The translations under genes were made by a program, and so were the position numbers. A DNA stretch of 47,467 nucleotides from Leptolyngbyaceae cyanobacterium MO_188.B28 (GTDB taxonomy: Bacteria; Cyanobacteriota; Cyanobacteriia; Phormidesmidales; Phormidesmidaceae), in contig JASJDH010000003.1 of NCBI GenBank assembly GCA_030065175.1, forward strand, positions 1-47,467. The letters are read 5' to 3'. This document shows positions 8,288 through 16,890 of the stretch, in pieces; the stretch's first letter is position 1, and the number at the start of each line of letters is the position of its first letter. The notes beneath the pieces were generated by a model that did not search any database, was not told the origin of the DNA, and worked only from the letters and a program-made list of their open reading frames with translations.

Positions 8288-9763
8288 ATGGCTGTTGATT
8301 ATGATCTAGTGATTATTGGCGAGACGCTAGAAGCTCGCGAGGCGTCTGTCTTAGCTACATCCTTTGGCGCTAGGGTGGCGATAGTGGAGCCGGAGCCGAC
8401 GCCCGTTAACCTTCTACGGTCCAGTCTGTATCAACAGACATTTTTGCAAGCGGCTCGAATAGTGCGGCGGCAGTCGGCGTTACGGCAGGAATCGCGAACT
8501 GTATTTGATTCAACCTCAGCGGAATTAACCGGGGAATGGTCGGAAATTTGGCGATGGGTTGAAATCGTCGTCGCTAATTTAATCGATTTGCGATCGCCGC
8601 ACATCATGGCTGATCAAGGTGTCGATGTTATTGCAGGCAACGGTCAGTTTGTGAAACGCCCTCGATTGGCTTTTGAAGTGGGGAATCGTCTCCTCACGGC
8701 TCGGTCTTACTTACTTGCGACTGGCGCTCAAAGCGCCATGCCGCCTAGTTATCCCCCATTACCCAAACGCTGCTTTACCCTAGACACTTTTGATCGCCTC
8801 TCCAAATTGCCTCACTGTCCCGAGCGTTTAATCGTCATTGGGGCGACTCCGGCGGCGCTTGAATTGGCCCAGACATTTAACCAGTTAGGATCGCGAGTCA
8901 CCGTTGTCACCCCAGCCAATTCTCTGCTGCCGACTGAAGATCTCGATGTGGTTCGTCTAATGCAGGCTCAACTAGAAGCGGATGACGTTCGTCTTCTACT
9001 TCGAACCCGGGTTAGCGATATTCAATCCACAGAAGTCGAGATTGTTCTGAAGTGCGAAGATCAATCGCTGATGGCTGACGCGGTTTTGATCGCCAGTTCG
9101 CCGACGCCTCATGTGTCTCATCTGAATCTTGATTCCGTCGGCGTTCGGTGGAATCAGCGGCAGGTTTTGGTCAATCGGTATCTCCAGACAACTCGATCTC
9201 GGATTTATGCCTGCGGTTCTATGTTGGGGGGCTATGGCTTGAGTGCGATCGCTCACCGTGAGGCCCAGATCGTCGTCAATAACGCCCTATTTCTGCCGAG
9301 ACAAGTCGTCGACTACCCCAACATTCCCTACAGTTTTGCCACCGCCCCAGAGGTCGGCCGTGTAGGACTCACTGAAATCCAAGCCCAATATCTCTATGGC
9401 GATTTATATGGTCAGAGCGAAGCTGTTTGGGTCTTCAAAGCTCCCTTCAAGGGCGTGGATAAGGCTCAAATGTTAAATTGCGTCACTGGCTTTTGCAAGT
9501 TGATTGGGCTGCAAAATGGCAAAATCCTCGGGGCCCAGATCGTAGGAACGCAGGCTAGCGAGTTGGTCCAATTCATCGCCTTGGCGATGCACCAAGGCGC
9601 CACGGTGGAAGAGCTGAGTCAATTCCCGGCAATCTCCGCCACCCTCTCAACAGTGATTACTCAAGCGGCGGATCAATGGCGTCGGCGTCATTGGCAGGTT
9701 AGCAACTGGCGGCGAGATTGGGCGGAAAACTGGTTTAACTGGCGCCGGTCTCAAGTTCGTTAA
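8288..9763 (+). CDS. Dihydrolipoamide-dehydrogenase-like flavoprotein lacking the redox cysteines
   Basis: A 491-residue protein with the class I pyridine-nucleotide-disulfide oxidoreductase layout: FAD domain, central NAD(P) domain (RLIVIGATPAALELAQTFNQ), FAD contact (RIYACGSMLGGYGLSAIAHRE) and a C-terminal dimerisation domain (EVGRVGLTEIQA to ALAMHQGATVEEL). Several key elements are altered. The N-terminal GxGxxG reads GETLEA, the NAD motif reads GATPAA, and no CxxxxC follows the FAD motif (the equivalent segment is NLLRSSLYQQ). The usual C-terminal His-Pro-Thr base motif is replaced by QFPAIS. It therefore cannot work as a classical disulfide reductase; FAD binding itself is uncertain. Its 3' end faces dcd with ten bases between the stops. 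The ATG is supported by the conserved DYDLVIIG opening. Confidence 0.8.
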   Translation: MAVDYDLVIIGETLEAREASVLATSFGARVAIVEPEPTPVNLLRSSLYQQTFLQAARIVRRQSALRQESRTVFDSTSAELTGEWSEIWRWVEIVVANLIDLRSPHIMADQGVDVIAGNGQFVKRPRLAFEVGNRLLTARSYLLATGAQSAMPPSYPPLPKRCFTLDTFDRLSKLPHCPERLIVIGATPAALELAQTFNQLGSRVTVVTPANSLLPTEDLDVVRLMQAQLEADDVRLLLRTRVSDIQSTEVEIVLKCEDQSLMADAVLIASSPTPHVSHLNLDSVGVRWNQRQVLVNRYLQTTRSRIYACGSMLGGYGLSAIAHREAQIVVNNALFLPRQVVDYPNIPYSFATAPEVGRVGLTEIQAQYLYGDLYGQSEAVWVFKAPFKGVDKAQMLNCVTGFCKLIGLQNGKILGAQIVGTQASELVQFIALAMHQGATVEELSQFPAISATLSTVITQAADQWRRRHWQVSNWRRDWAENWFNWRRSQVR

Positions 9764-9773
9764 GCCTAATCCC

Positions 9774-11009
9774 CTAAACTTTTGCCAAGGTCACCGATTC
9801 TGGCTGATCCTGATATTTCCCTTGACGAGTTTCGTAGCTGACTTCGCAGGGTTCTCCTTCTAAGAACAGAAGCTGAACCACCCCTTCATTGGCGTAAATG
9901 CGACAATCAGCGCTAGAAGAGTTGGAGAACTCTAAGGTGAGATGACCGCGCCAACCGGCCTCTGCAGGGGTTAGATTGGCGATAATGCCGCAATTGTGGA
10001 CGAATACCCCAGCCTCGAGCGCAAAATTTCCGGTTTCCGGCGCGGTCAAGCAATAAACATCATGGACTCCAGGAACCTCTTGAATTGAGGCCACCTTATG
10101 ATTTCTGACAGACTGGTTTATCACTGGTCCCGCTGTCGTCGGTCTGCTCAAACCAGCCGAAGTCAATACCCGTTCCGTCTGGGTTTGTGGGCGGGCGGAC
10201 TTCCACTCAAAATTCTGCTTGTGATGGATACCTTGTCGGCGATTCCACTGATCACTGAGATAAGGGATGCTAGAGAGACCGCCAGTCAAAGGCTGATAGA
10301 CTTGTTCAACTCCGCGGGCGACATGACGATATAGCGGCATGAGGGAATCGTTGGGGCGCAGCTCATGGGCTGGGGTCATCGTTCCCTCTCTCGTCATAAA
10401 TAGATGATCCGGTGTGCAGAAGATGGATTCGGTATTGTCCAATGTCATCTTCAGCAGTGAATCTCGTCCGATATATCGAGGGTATTGGAGTCGGCTAACG
10501 ATGACTTGACCCTGGCGATCGATACTATATCCCCAGAATTGCTCCCCTATTCCAGCGCGATTGGCCATCTCCTCCAAAGTGAGCGCTGTTCCATCCGCCA
10601 GCGCCACAGCTGTATCGCCCCGAAAGCAACGGGCGTAAGTGGATTTGCCGATACAAATTACGCTGATGTTATGGGGGACTTGTATTTTTTCTAGCGCAAC
10701 GCCTAAGCCGTAGGAGTGGGCCGGCAAAATAAAGTGGTCGCCGCCGTCATCTGATTGCAACGGAGTCAATTCTAGATTCTTGGGATTAAAGCGTTTAGGG
10801 TCGACTACTGTCCCTGGAATGTGGCGGAATATGCGAAATTCAGAGGGCGATAGACGAATATCGTAGCCATAGGAGGACAGTCCATAACTGATGACAGGCC
10901 TTGAGACCGGCAGAGAGTCAACCTCAATCTGACGCACCAAACTTGGCTCAAAGGGCTGAATCATCCCTTTCGCGGCCATTTGATTAATCCAGATGTCGTT
11001 TTTGATCAT
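9774..11009 (-). CDS. dcd: dCTP deaminase interrupted by an intein
   Basis: A 411-residue precursor. Residues 1-127 and 340-411 together make a dCTP deaminase of about 199 residues, which converts dCTP to dUTP for thymidylate synthesis. Visible are SSYGYDIRL, the active-site motif GKSTYAR (121-127) and LTLEFSN with the expected catalytic Glu360. Residues 128-339 are an intein inserted directly after Arg127 of the GKSTYAR motif; the first residue of the C-extein is Cys340 (CGIIANLTP). Without splicing the active site is split by 212 residues. The start MIKNDIWINQMAAKGMIQPFEP agrees with the family and means a 26-base overlap with the upstream gene on the same strand, suggesting translational coupling. 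Confidence 0.95.
   Translation of the reverse strand: MIKNDIWINQMAAKGMIQPFEPSLVRQIEVDSLPVSRPVISYGLSSYGYDIRLSPSEFRIFRHIPGTVVDPKRFNPKNLELTPLQSDDGGDHFILPAHSYGLGVALEKIQVPHNISVICIGKSTYARCFRGDTAVALADGTALTLEEMANRAGIGEQFWGYSIDRQGQVIVSRLQYPRYIGRDSLLKMTLDNTESIFCTPDHLFMTREGTMTPAHELRPNDSLMPLYRHVARGVEQVYQPLTGGLSSIPYLSDQWNRRQGIHHKQNFEWKSARPQTQTERVLTSAGLSRPTTAGPVINQSVRNHKVASIQEVPGVHDVYCLTAPETGNFALEAGVFVHNCGIIANLTPAEAGWRGHLTLEFSNSSSADCRIYANEGVVQLLFLEGEPCEVSYETRQGKYQDQPESVTLAKV
9993..10628 (-). other. Intein coding segment within dcd (212 residues)
   Basis: Splicing blocks can be read directly. Block A is CFRGDTAVALADG, with nucleophile Cys1. Block B is FCTPDHLFMT, with the TxxH pattern at intein residues 72-75. 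Block F lies in VPGVHDVYCLTAPETGNF, and block G is AGVFVHN followed by the extein Cys. This is a complete class 1 arrangement: Cys1, block-B His, terminal His-Asn, +1 Cys. The length exceeds a minimal intein of about 130-150 residues. The extra segment contains VYQPLTGG and IHHKQNFEW (HH at intein 135-136), which resembles an HNH endonuclease insert that has lost its later motif residues. Confidence 0.93.
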
Positions 11010-11583
11010 GATCCCGCTGGGGCAAATAATTTCGTCTAAATTGGGTAACCTGATCGGCGATCTCTATGATCGAATCAGGCATCTTGGGTCCTGTGAGGAT
11101 AACATCTACTTGAGCCGGGCGATCGCGCAAAAACTTAAGAACGTCAGTCTCAGGGATCAGACCAAAGTCAATGGCCAAACTCAGTTCATCTAGAACAACC
11201 AACGCATATTTCCCCTGCATCACCTTTTCCTGAATCTGGGACCAAAGATCTTGCAGGGCTATTTTCTCGTCTTCGTTAACTGGGCCATTTCTAAAGCAAT
11301 GGCGAAAGTTTCCTCGAATCCAGTCCAGATTTTGGCCCAGCTGAACCGGTCGATCAACGCCCTGATCAATGCCCCCTTTGAGAAATTGGACGACTAATAC
11401 AGACGTTCCTTGTCCGGCTGCTCTCAGCGCCTGAACCATGACATTGGTAAAAAAACTTCGATGGGTTGAGGTGAAAACCTGAATAGCGCCCTCAATGACA
11501 TGCAGGAACCGACGACTCCGAACCGAAACAGCAGGCTGACTAGAATCTGATGCAGATGTAGAGGCTCTCAGTTGTGAAACCAT
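10984..11583 (-). CDS. CobA/CobO-like P-loop family protein lacking the Walker A motif
   Basis: From the ATG at 11583 the protein is about 199 residues; the frame stays open to 11718, but that extension looks unrelated to the family. The core matches corrinoid adenosyltransferase-like proteins: ALRAAGQGTSVLVVQFLKGG, then the Walker-B-like KYALVVLDELSLAIDFGLI and RPAQVDVILTGPKMPDSIIEIADQVTQ. The position where the family has GNGKGKTT reads TSTHRSFFTN here, so the ATP-binding lysine is absent. I recall cyanobacterial proteins annotated simply as P-loop NTPase family with a similar S-H-R-x-F-F substitution, so this is probably a conserved branch and not local decay. It overlaps dcd by 26 bases and is likely cotranscribed with it. 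Confidence 0.78.
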   Translation of the reverse strand: MVSQLRASTSASDSSQPAVSVRSRRFLHVIEGAIQVFTSTHRSFFTNVMVQALRAAGQGTSVLVVQFLKGGIDQGVDRPVQLGQNLDWIRGNFRHCFRNGPVNEDEKIALQDLWSQIQEKVMQGKYALVVLDELSLAIDFGLIPETDVLKFLRDRPAQVDVILTGPKMPDSIIEIADQVTQFRRNYLPQRDHDQKRHLD

Positions 11584-11860
11584 GAACTTGGTTACTTTGG
11601 GATTGGCTAAATATAGCGTATTTTTTGAGGTTTGCTCGTTGAATAACTCTAGATGTATGAAAAAGTAGCGGTATGAAAGAGCCCGGGCAGTGACCCCCAG
11701 GGTGGGCGAGGCGTGCAAAAAGCTTTACCCCGGAGAATGCGTCCTGTTTTGGGAGTGATTTAAAGGGAAATGGTCGGCTTCCGCCCCAACTTCAGAAAAA
11801 AATTATCGTTCGTGCATTGAGCCTGCTGTATTCTGATTGAGAACTTTTGAGATAATCTCT

Positions 11861-12583
11861 ATGACTTGGCAGCGTCCGGATGGTCGTCAACCTAATCAAC
11901 TCCGCCCCGTCAAGTTTGAGCGACAGTTTACTCGATTCGCCGCGGGCTCGGTGCTCACTCACTGTGGTGAAACCCAGGTTCTCTGTACGGTGTCGGTGCA
12001 GCCTGGCGTTCCTCGGTTCTTGGAGGGGACAGGTCAGGGGTGGCTAACGGCTGAATATCGTATGTTGCCTGGATCGACGCCCCAACGCCAGCAACGAGAG
12101 CTTTTGAAGCTTTCTGGCCGCACCCAAGAAATTCAACGCTTGATTGGTCGCAGTCTGAGGGCCGCTTTAGATTTAAAAGCTTTAGGGGAAATCACGCTCA
12201 TTGTGGATGCGGATGTGCTTCAGGCAGATGGAGGAACCCGCACCGCCTCTATAACAGGGTCTTTTGTGGCGCTGCAAGATGCGATTAACCAACTGATCCA
12301 GCGGGGAGATTTGGAGGAGTCCCCGCTCCGTCGCCAAATTGCGGCGGTGTCGGTAGGCCTGGTCGAGGGCGAACCCGTTCTGGACTTGAATTATCCGGAA
12401 GATGTCGCCGCATCGGTAGACTTCAATGTCATCCTGAATCAGGATTTAGGCATTATCGAGGTACAAGGTACGGCTGAGGAGGGGAGTTTCAGCCGGACTC
12501 AACTTAATCAGCTAATGGATCTTGCAGAACAGGGCATTCAGAAGCTCCTGGCGGCTCAAAGCCAAGCCTTTGAAGAGACCTGA
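11861..12583 (+). CDS. rph: Ribonuclease PH
   Basis: A 240-residue phosphorolytic exonuclease that trims the 3' ends of tRNA precursors and forms a hexameric ring. It opens with the family signature [15 protein letters not shown] and contains [27 protein letters not shown], the [18 protein letters not shown] stretch, [22 protein letters not shown] and [14 protein letters not shown]. Length is normal. The ATG at 11861 is chosen because the conserved N-terminus begins there; the frame extends eight codons further to a TTG, which looks unlikely. It is divergent from the dcd operon, with the short region between holding both promoters. Confidence 0.95.
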   Translation: MTWQRPDGRQPNQLRPVKFERQFTRFAAGSVLTHCGETQVLCTVSVQPGVPRFLEGTGQGWLTAEYRMLPGSTPQRQQRELLKLSGRTQEIQRLIGRSLRAALDLKALGEITLIVDADVLQADGGTRTASITGSFVALQDAINQLIQRGDLEESPLRRQIAAVSVGLVEGEPVLDLNYPEDVAASVDFNVILNQDLGIIEVQGTAEEGSFSRTQLNQLMDLAEQGIQKLLAAQSQAFEET

Positions 12584-12747
12584 TATCTGACCTCAATTCT
12601 CTGTTTGAATAGCGGGAATAAGAGCCAGCAGTTGACTGACTCAGCGACAGTCAAACTAGAAAGTGAAAACTGAACGGCGGGGCATGACAAGGTTCACGAC
12701 CTAACTTTTCATGGCCCAATATATGTACTGCCGGATCCGCCATCGAT

Positions 12748-12775
12748 AATGGCTGATCATCAATGGCTGATCATC
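12748..12775. repeat. 14-bp tandem duplication
   Basis: AATGGCTGATCATC occurs twice head to tail (12748-12761 and 12762-12775). The second copy contains the stop codon of the minus-strand membrane-protein gene, so its 3' end lies within a duplication. Confidence 0.9.
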
Positions 12776-14090
12776 GCTTTAAGGAAAGGCGCTTCAGAAC
12801 TTCCCCGACAACGAATAGGAATCCGCCCAAACCCAAATAGATGAGACAGAAAAATAAACTGGTGAAACTGGAAACCCAGTCACCAGGGATCAGTGTATAA
12901 GATTTTCCGTCTCGTCCTTGAACCAGGATGCGATTTGGAAATTCAATCAGGCGATAATGGACGCCTTGCCAAAACACGGTCTTTTGGGGAACGTTTTTAT
13001 GACAGGTGCGGCTGGGTTGACTCAGCGGCTTCACCTGTTCCCCTAACAATTTATATTCATCCTTGGAGACGGTTGAGCGGAGTTCAATGGGCCGATGCGT
13101 ACCGCTACAAAACTTCAAGTGTCCTTTGGCATTAGACAATAGGTAGCTGCGCTCAAATTCTCCAGTTGGTTTGTAGCGTTGTATTCGATTGAGGGTATTG
13201 GAAAGAACATAGATATAGCCTTGTGGACCCACTGTAATGCTGGCCGCGTCAATCAGAGGAGCCTCTTGATAGGTTGGGGCCTGGGTCCAATAGGCGATAT
13301 TGCCCCAACAGGCGATGGTCAGGACGAAGAGCCCTACCCCGATTCTCCTCATCAATCGAACGCTGAGGGGCGTTTTAAGGACTTTGGGATGACGATAGGC
13401 CGGACGCGCAGGAATGGGCTCAAGGGGCTGCGAAGTCGCCCCCACCACATACACATCACACTTGACCAGGCCGCCAATCCGACGCGCTAAATCGACTGCT
13501 TGCCATCGCTCCATTTCTAGTACTAGGAGGTACCACTGGGGCGGTTGATGGTGGGTTTCTAGCCAAAGGTTAGTCGGCGAGTAAGGATCGTCATCTTCAG
13601 ACTGCACTTTAATCGTCGCCACTGCGCCGAAGGAAATACGGGAAGCCGATTGAATTGCGAGATAATCGGGCTCATTATCCCTCAGCTGAAAGGTAAAGGC
13701 TTGCACTGAGCTACGCTTCAGAGAGAACGGCGTCCTCTTTTGGATCGAGGATTGTTCCTTCAGGAAAGCGGCTGGCCGGAGGGTGATCATCCGTCGAGCG
13801 GCGTCAAAGTCTGATCCCAGCCATTGCTTTTGACGCAGCGTCATGAGGGTGAAGAGCAGACTGGCTCCGGATAGGGCTAGACCGAGGGGATTAACCAGTG
13901 CAAACTTCACACCGATATAAGTTGTCGCTAGCCCGACATTCACAGCAAGAATCTGGATCGTGAACTGGACCCAGATGGGGGCGACTCGCAGGCATAGAGA
14001 TCCATCACGCCGACGTTGTGTCGTAGAAAAGGTGCGTGAAGAACGACTTCGCAGGGGTTGGGGAGGGATTAGCAACCTGAGAAAATGCAC
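12771..14090 (-). CDS. Membrane protein of unknown function with an NHL-like segment
   Basis: A 439-residue protein I cannot assign. It has two closely spaced transmembrane segments near residues 40-90 (VQFTIQILAVNVGLATTYIG and the following stretch), a soluble part of about 150 residues, a third segment near 250-270 (IGVGLFVLTIACWGNIAYW), a second soluble part and a C-terminal segment (LFFCLIYLGLGGFLFVVGEV). The second soluble part contains ITVGPQGYIYVLSNTLNRIQ, which resembles one NHL/beta-propeller blade but is not a full propeller. Two cysteines there (near FCSGTHRP and SRTCHKNV) could form a disulfide if that face is extracytoplasmic. The ATG start is unsupported by a clear ribosome-binding site. 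Confidence 0.7.
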   Translation of the reverse strand: MHFLRLLIPPQPLRSRSSRTFSTTQRRRDGSLCLRVAPIWVQFTIQILAVNVGLATTYIGVKFALVNPLGLALSGASLLFTLMTLRQKQWLGSDFDAARRMITLRPAAFLKEQSSIQKRTPFSLKRSSVQAFTFQLRDNEPDYLAIQSASRISFGAVATIKVQSEDDDPYSPTNLWLETHHQPPQWYLLVLEMERWQAVDLARRIGGLVKCDVYVVGATSQPLEPIPARPAYRHPKVLKTPLSVRLMRRIGVGLFVLTIACWGNIAYWTQAPTYQEAPLIDAASITVGPQGYIYVLSNTLNRIQRYKPTGEFERSYLLSNAKGHLKFCSGTHRPIELRSTVSKDEYKLLGEQVKPLSQPSRTCHKNVPQKTVFWQGVHYRLIEFPNRILVQGRDGKSYTLIPGDWVSSFTSLFFCLIYLGLGGFLFVVGEVLKRLSLKR

Positions 14091-14920
14091 AAAATAACGA
14101 AGAGTAAAGGGTTGTCTTCCGCACAGTGACGGTTTACGCTGTGTGCTCTCTATAACCGTTTCGTTCCGGTGGTGGACAAATCAGGAATAAAGTGCATAGA
14201 CCTGTTTTTCCTGGATGAATTCGGTGTTGATTGGTTGTCGAGGCTGGATGTAGCAATGAAGAGGTTGGATGGGTGAGAAGTAATTTAGCTGACGAGTTCC
14301 TAAGCAAGATTGTTCTGGCTGGGCTAAGGATATGGAAAGCAGAGGAGAGGGAGGGGTGCTAGTCCTATTGTTTAGGACCTGTCTGCGTATGTCATTCCCA
14401 CTTCCGTAGGAATCTCAACGAGGAAGGAATCTAATGAGGGCGTATCATTTAAGCCGGAATAATCTGTGGAATACAGAAGTCAGAATTCATGCAGGAACTC
14501 GATTCTGTCTCCTGACTCCTCTGTTCCGTCTCAGGGAAAGTTTCCTGCTTTAAGTTGTAAGCCCTAATTAGACAGATTAAGTTAGGAATCAAACGGTTGA
14601 TGCGCTGCTGCAATAGTTAAGAAGCATTTCAATTGTTTTGTTTATATTTTCTAAATTTAATGGCTGAACATCCTTTTCTATAAGGGTTGGAGCGATATGT
14701 CTTCACCAACCTGGAAGGTTTGCTTGAAGCGGGGGCGGGCTCACAAAGTCAGTATCTCTGAGACAATCGAAATCAATCTAATGGCGTTGAGAGTTTTAGC
14801 TCGTCCAGAACTCATCCTGCTGGTTGGCGCTCATCGGGTGTCGCATTATCTGAGCCGTCTGGCTAGGTTCCTAACTCAAACTCGGATAGTTAATTTAAGG
14901 AAATAAGGGAGAACTTCGGT
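14091..14920. other. Gene-free stretch upstream of chlB
   Basis: About 830 bases between the divergent membrane-protein gene and chlB. A 69-codon frame at 14697-14906 is preceded by GGAG but has no recognisable features, and I do not accept it. An imperfect inverted repeat at 14468-14526 is listed separately. The remainder is presumably leader and promoter of chlB. Confidence 0.5.
14468..14526. repeat. Imperfect inverted repeat related to the chlB terminator
   Basis: GGAATACAGAAGTCAG (from 14468) can pair imperfectly with CTGACTCCTCTGTTCC (14511-14526). The left arm shares GAATACAGAAG-CAGAA with the left arm of the terminator after chlB (16569-16586), so the gene is flanked by members of one small repeat family. 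Confidence 0.6.
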
Positions 14921-16447
14921 ATGAAACTGGCTTATTGGATGTATGCAGGTCCTGCTCATATTGGCACCCTCCGTATTTCCAGTTCCTTTCAGAATGTTCA
15001 CGCCATCATGCATGCGCCCATTGGCGATGACTATTTCAACGTGATGCGGTCTATGTTGGAGCGCGATCGCAACTTTACGCCGGTAACCATCAGTTCTGTA
15101 GACCGGACTGTATTGGCCCGAGGTTCTCAGGAGAAAGTCGTTAACAATATCACCCGTAAGGACCAAGAAGAGCACCCTGACCTGGTGGTGCTTACCCCCA
15201 CCTGCACCTCCAGTATCTTGCAAGAAGATCTGCAAAATTTTGTCGATCGAGCCCAGATGGACGCCAAAGGCGACGTCATGTTAGCGGACGTCAACCACTA
15301 CCGAGTGAACGAGCTACAGGCTGCGGACCGCACCCTAGAACAGATCGTCCAGTACTACACTGAGCGGGCTCGGAAAAAGGGCGAACTGCCCGAAGGCAAA
15401 ACCGAAAAGCCCTCAGTGAACATCATTGGGATTGTCTCCCTAGGATTCCACAATCAGCATGACTGCACAGAACTCAAGCGATTGATGGCGGATTTAGGCA
15501 TTGAGGTCAACGCCGTGATTCCTGAAGGCGCGTCGGTTCATGAGCTGAAAAACTTGTCCAAGGCTTGGTTCAATCTGGTTCCTTATCGCGAAGTTGGGTT
15601 GATGACCGCCCGTTGGTTAGAGCAGGAATTTGGCATGCCCTATGTGGACATTACGCCGATGGGGGTAGTGGAGACGGCTCGCTGTATTCGCACAATCCAG
15701 AAGGTGCTTAACGAGCAAGGGGCCAATGTTGACTATGAGGACTATATCAATAACCAAACTCTGTATGTTTCTCAGGCGGCTTGGTTCTCCCGTTCAATTG
15801 ACTGCCAGAACCTGACGGGTAAGAAGGTGGTAGTGTTTGGCGACAATACCCATGCTGCGGCTATGACCAAAGTTTTAGCTCGGGAAATGGGGATTCATGT
15901 GGTGCTGGCGGGCACCTACTGTAAGTATGATGCTGATTGGTTTAGAGAGCAGGTGAGCGAGTACTGCGATGAGGTAATGATTAGCGATGACAATGGAGAT
16001 ATTGCAGACGCGATCGCCCGGATTGAACCCGCAGCAATCTTCGGCACCCAGATGGAGCGCCACGTTGGTAAGCGGTTAAGTATCCCCTGCGGCGTTATCG
16101 CCGCCCCCATCCACATCCAAGATTTTCCCATTGGTTATAAGCCCTTTGTCGGGTACGAAGGCACTAATCAGATCGCCGATTTGGTGTATAACTCCTTTAC
16201 CTTAGGAATGGAAGATCATTTGCTCGAGATCTTTGGCGGCCACGACACCAAAGAAGCCTTAACGAAGACAGTTTCCGCCGACTCCGATCTCAGCTGGAGT
16301 AAGGATGGTCAAGCTGAACTCAATAAAATTCCTGGATTTGTCCGCGGTAAGGTGAAGCGCAATACCGAGAAATTCGCCCGTGAGCGCAATATCACCCAGA
16401 TTACCGCTGAAGTCTTGTATGCGGCGAAGGAAGCCGTGGGCGCTTAG
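14921..16447 (+). CDS. chlB: Light-independent protochlorophyllide reductase subunit B
   Basis: A 508-residue subunit of the dark-operative protochlorophyllide reductase, which with ChlN and ChlL reduces ring D of protochlorophyllide without light. The protein is full length. The N-terminal [19 protein letters not shown] is characteristic. Asp36 (PIGDD), known in this family as a ligand of the NB iron-sulfur cluster, is present, as is Cys95 in [37 protein letters not shown] and [21 protein letters not shown] are also family hallmarks, and the C-terminal [18 protein letters not shown] small domain is intact. chlL and chlN are not in the window. An AAGGGAG-like ribosome-binding site precedes the ATG, and a 17-bp terminator follows. 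Confidence 0.98.
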   Translation: MKLAYWMYAGPAHIGTLRISSSFQNVHAIMHAPIGDDYFNVMRSMLERDRNFTPVTISSVDRTVLARGSQEKVVNNITRKDQEEHPDLVVLTPTCTSSILQEDLQNFVDRAQMDAKGDVMLADVNHYRVNELQAADRTLEQIVQYYTERARKKGELPEGKTEKPSVNIIGIVSLGFHNQHDCTELKRLMADLGIEVNAVIPEGASVHELKNLSKAWFNLVPYREVGLMTARWLEQEFGMPYVDITPMGVVETARCIRTIQKVLNEQGANVDYEDYINNQTLYVSQAAWFSRSIDCQNLTGKKVVVFGDNTHAAAMTKVLAREMGIHVVLAGTYCKYDADWFREQVSEYCDEVMISDDNGDIADAIARIEPAAIFGTQMERHVGKRLSIPCGVIAAPIHIQDFPIGYKPFVGYEGTNQIADLVYNSFTLGMEDHLLEIFGGHDTKEALTKTVSADSDLSWSKDGQAELNKIPGFVRGKVKRNTEKFARERNITQITAEVLYAAKEAVGA

Positions 16448-16569
16448 GTTAGGCGCTGTGTAAGAATAACTTCAGCAGGGCATGAGGAGTCTGAAAGGCT
16501 TACACAGCGCTAAAGTGTGAATTTATTTTTGAATGCCCCCTTAGGGTTGATCCTGGAGACAAAATATAG

Positions 16570-16622
16570 AATACAGAAGGCAGAAGTCAGTCAGCATCTA
16601 GCTTCTGCCTTCTGTATTTTTT
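16570..16622 (+). terminator. Strong rho-independent terminator after chlB
   Basis: AATACAGAAGGCAGAAG (16570-16586) pairs perfectly over 17 bp with CTTCTGCCTTCTGTATT (16602-16618), and the right arm runs into TTTTTT. The rest of 16448-16890 has no gene; its last 150 bases presumably carry the desaturase promoter. Confidence 0.92.
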
Positions 16623-16890
16623 ACCTGCTGGATTGTTCCAGCTTAAATTGAATGTCCACCCTTGTGGGACATAAATTCGACATTCAGGATGATTCTGCAA
16701 TTTTGGATTTGCCACAATAGAAATAGAGGGCATCGAGCAAGATAGGGATTGAGGCTTCTCCAATCGGCTATTGATTGACTATCGCTCCTAAACGGCTTCA
16801 TACCCAAGCCCTTTGTCCAACCTAATTGACCTAACTCAGGCGCTTACTTAGCAAACGCCAAGATACCGTAATAACTCTACGAGGTGAGGT

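Noticed and set aside
14697-14906. 69-codon plus-strand frame just before chlB
   Set aside because: It has GGAG before its ATG, but no recognisable family features, and it lies in the probable chlB leader. Kept only as a possibility.
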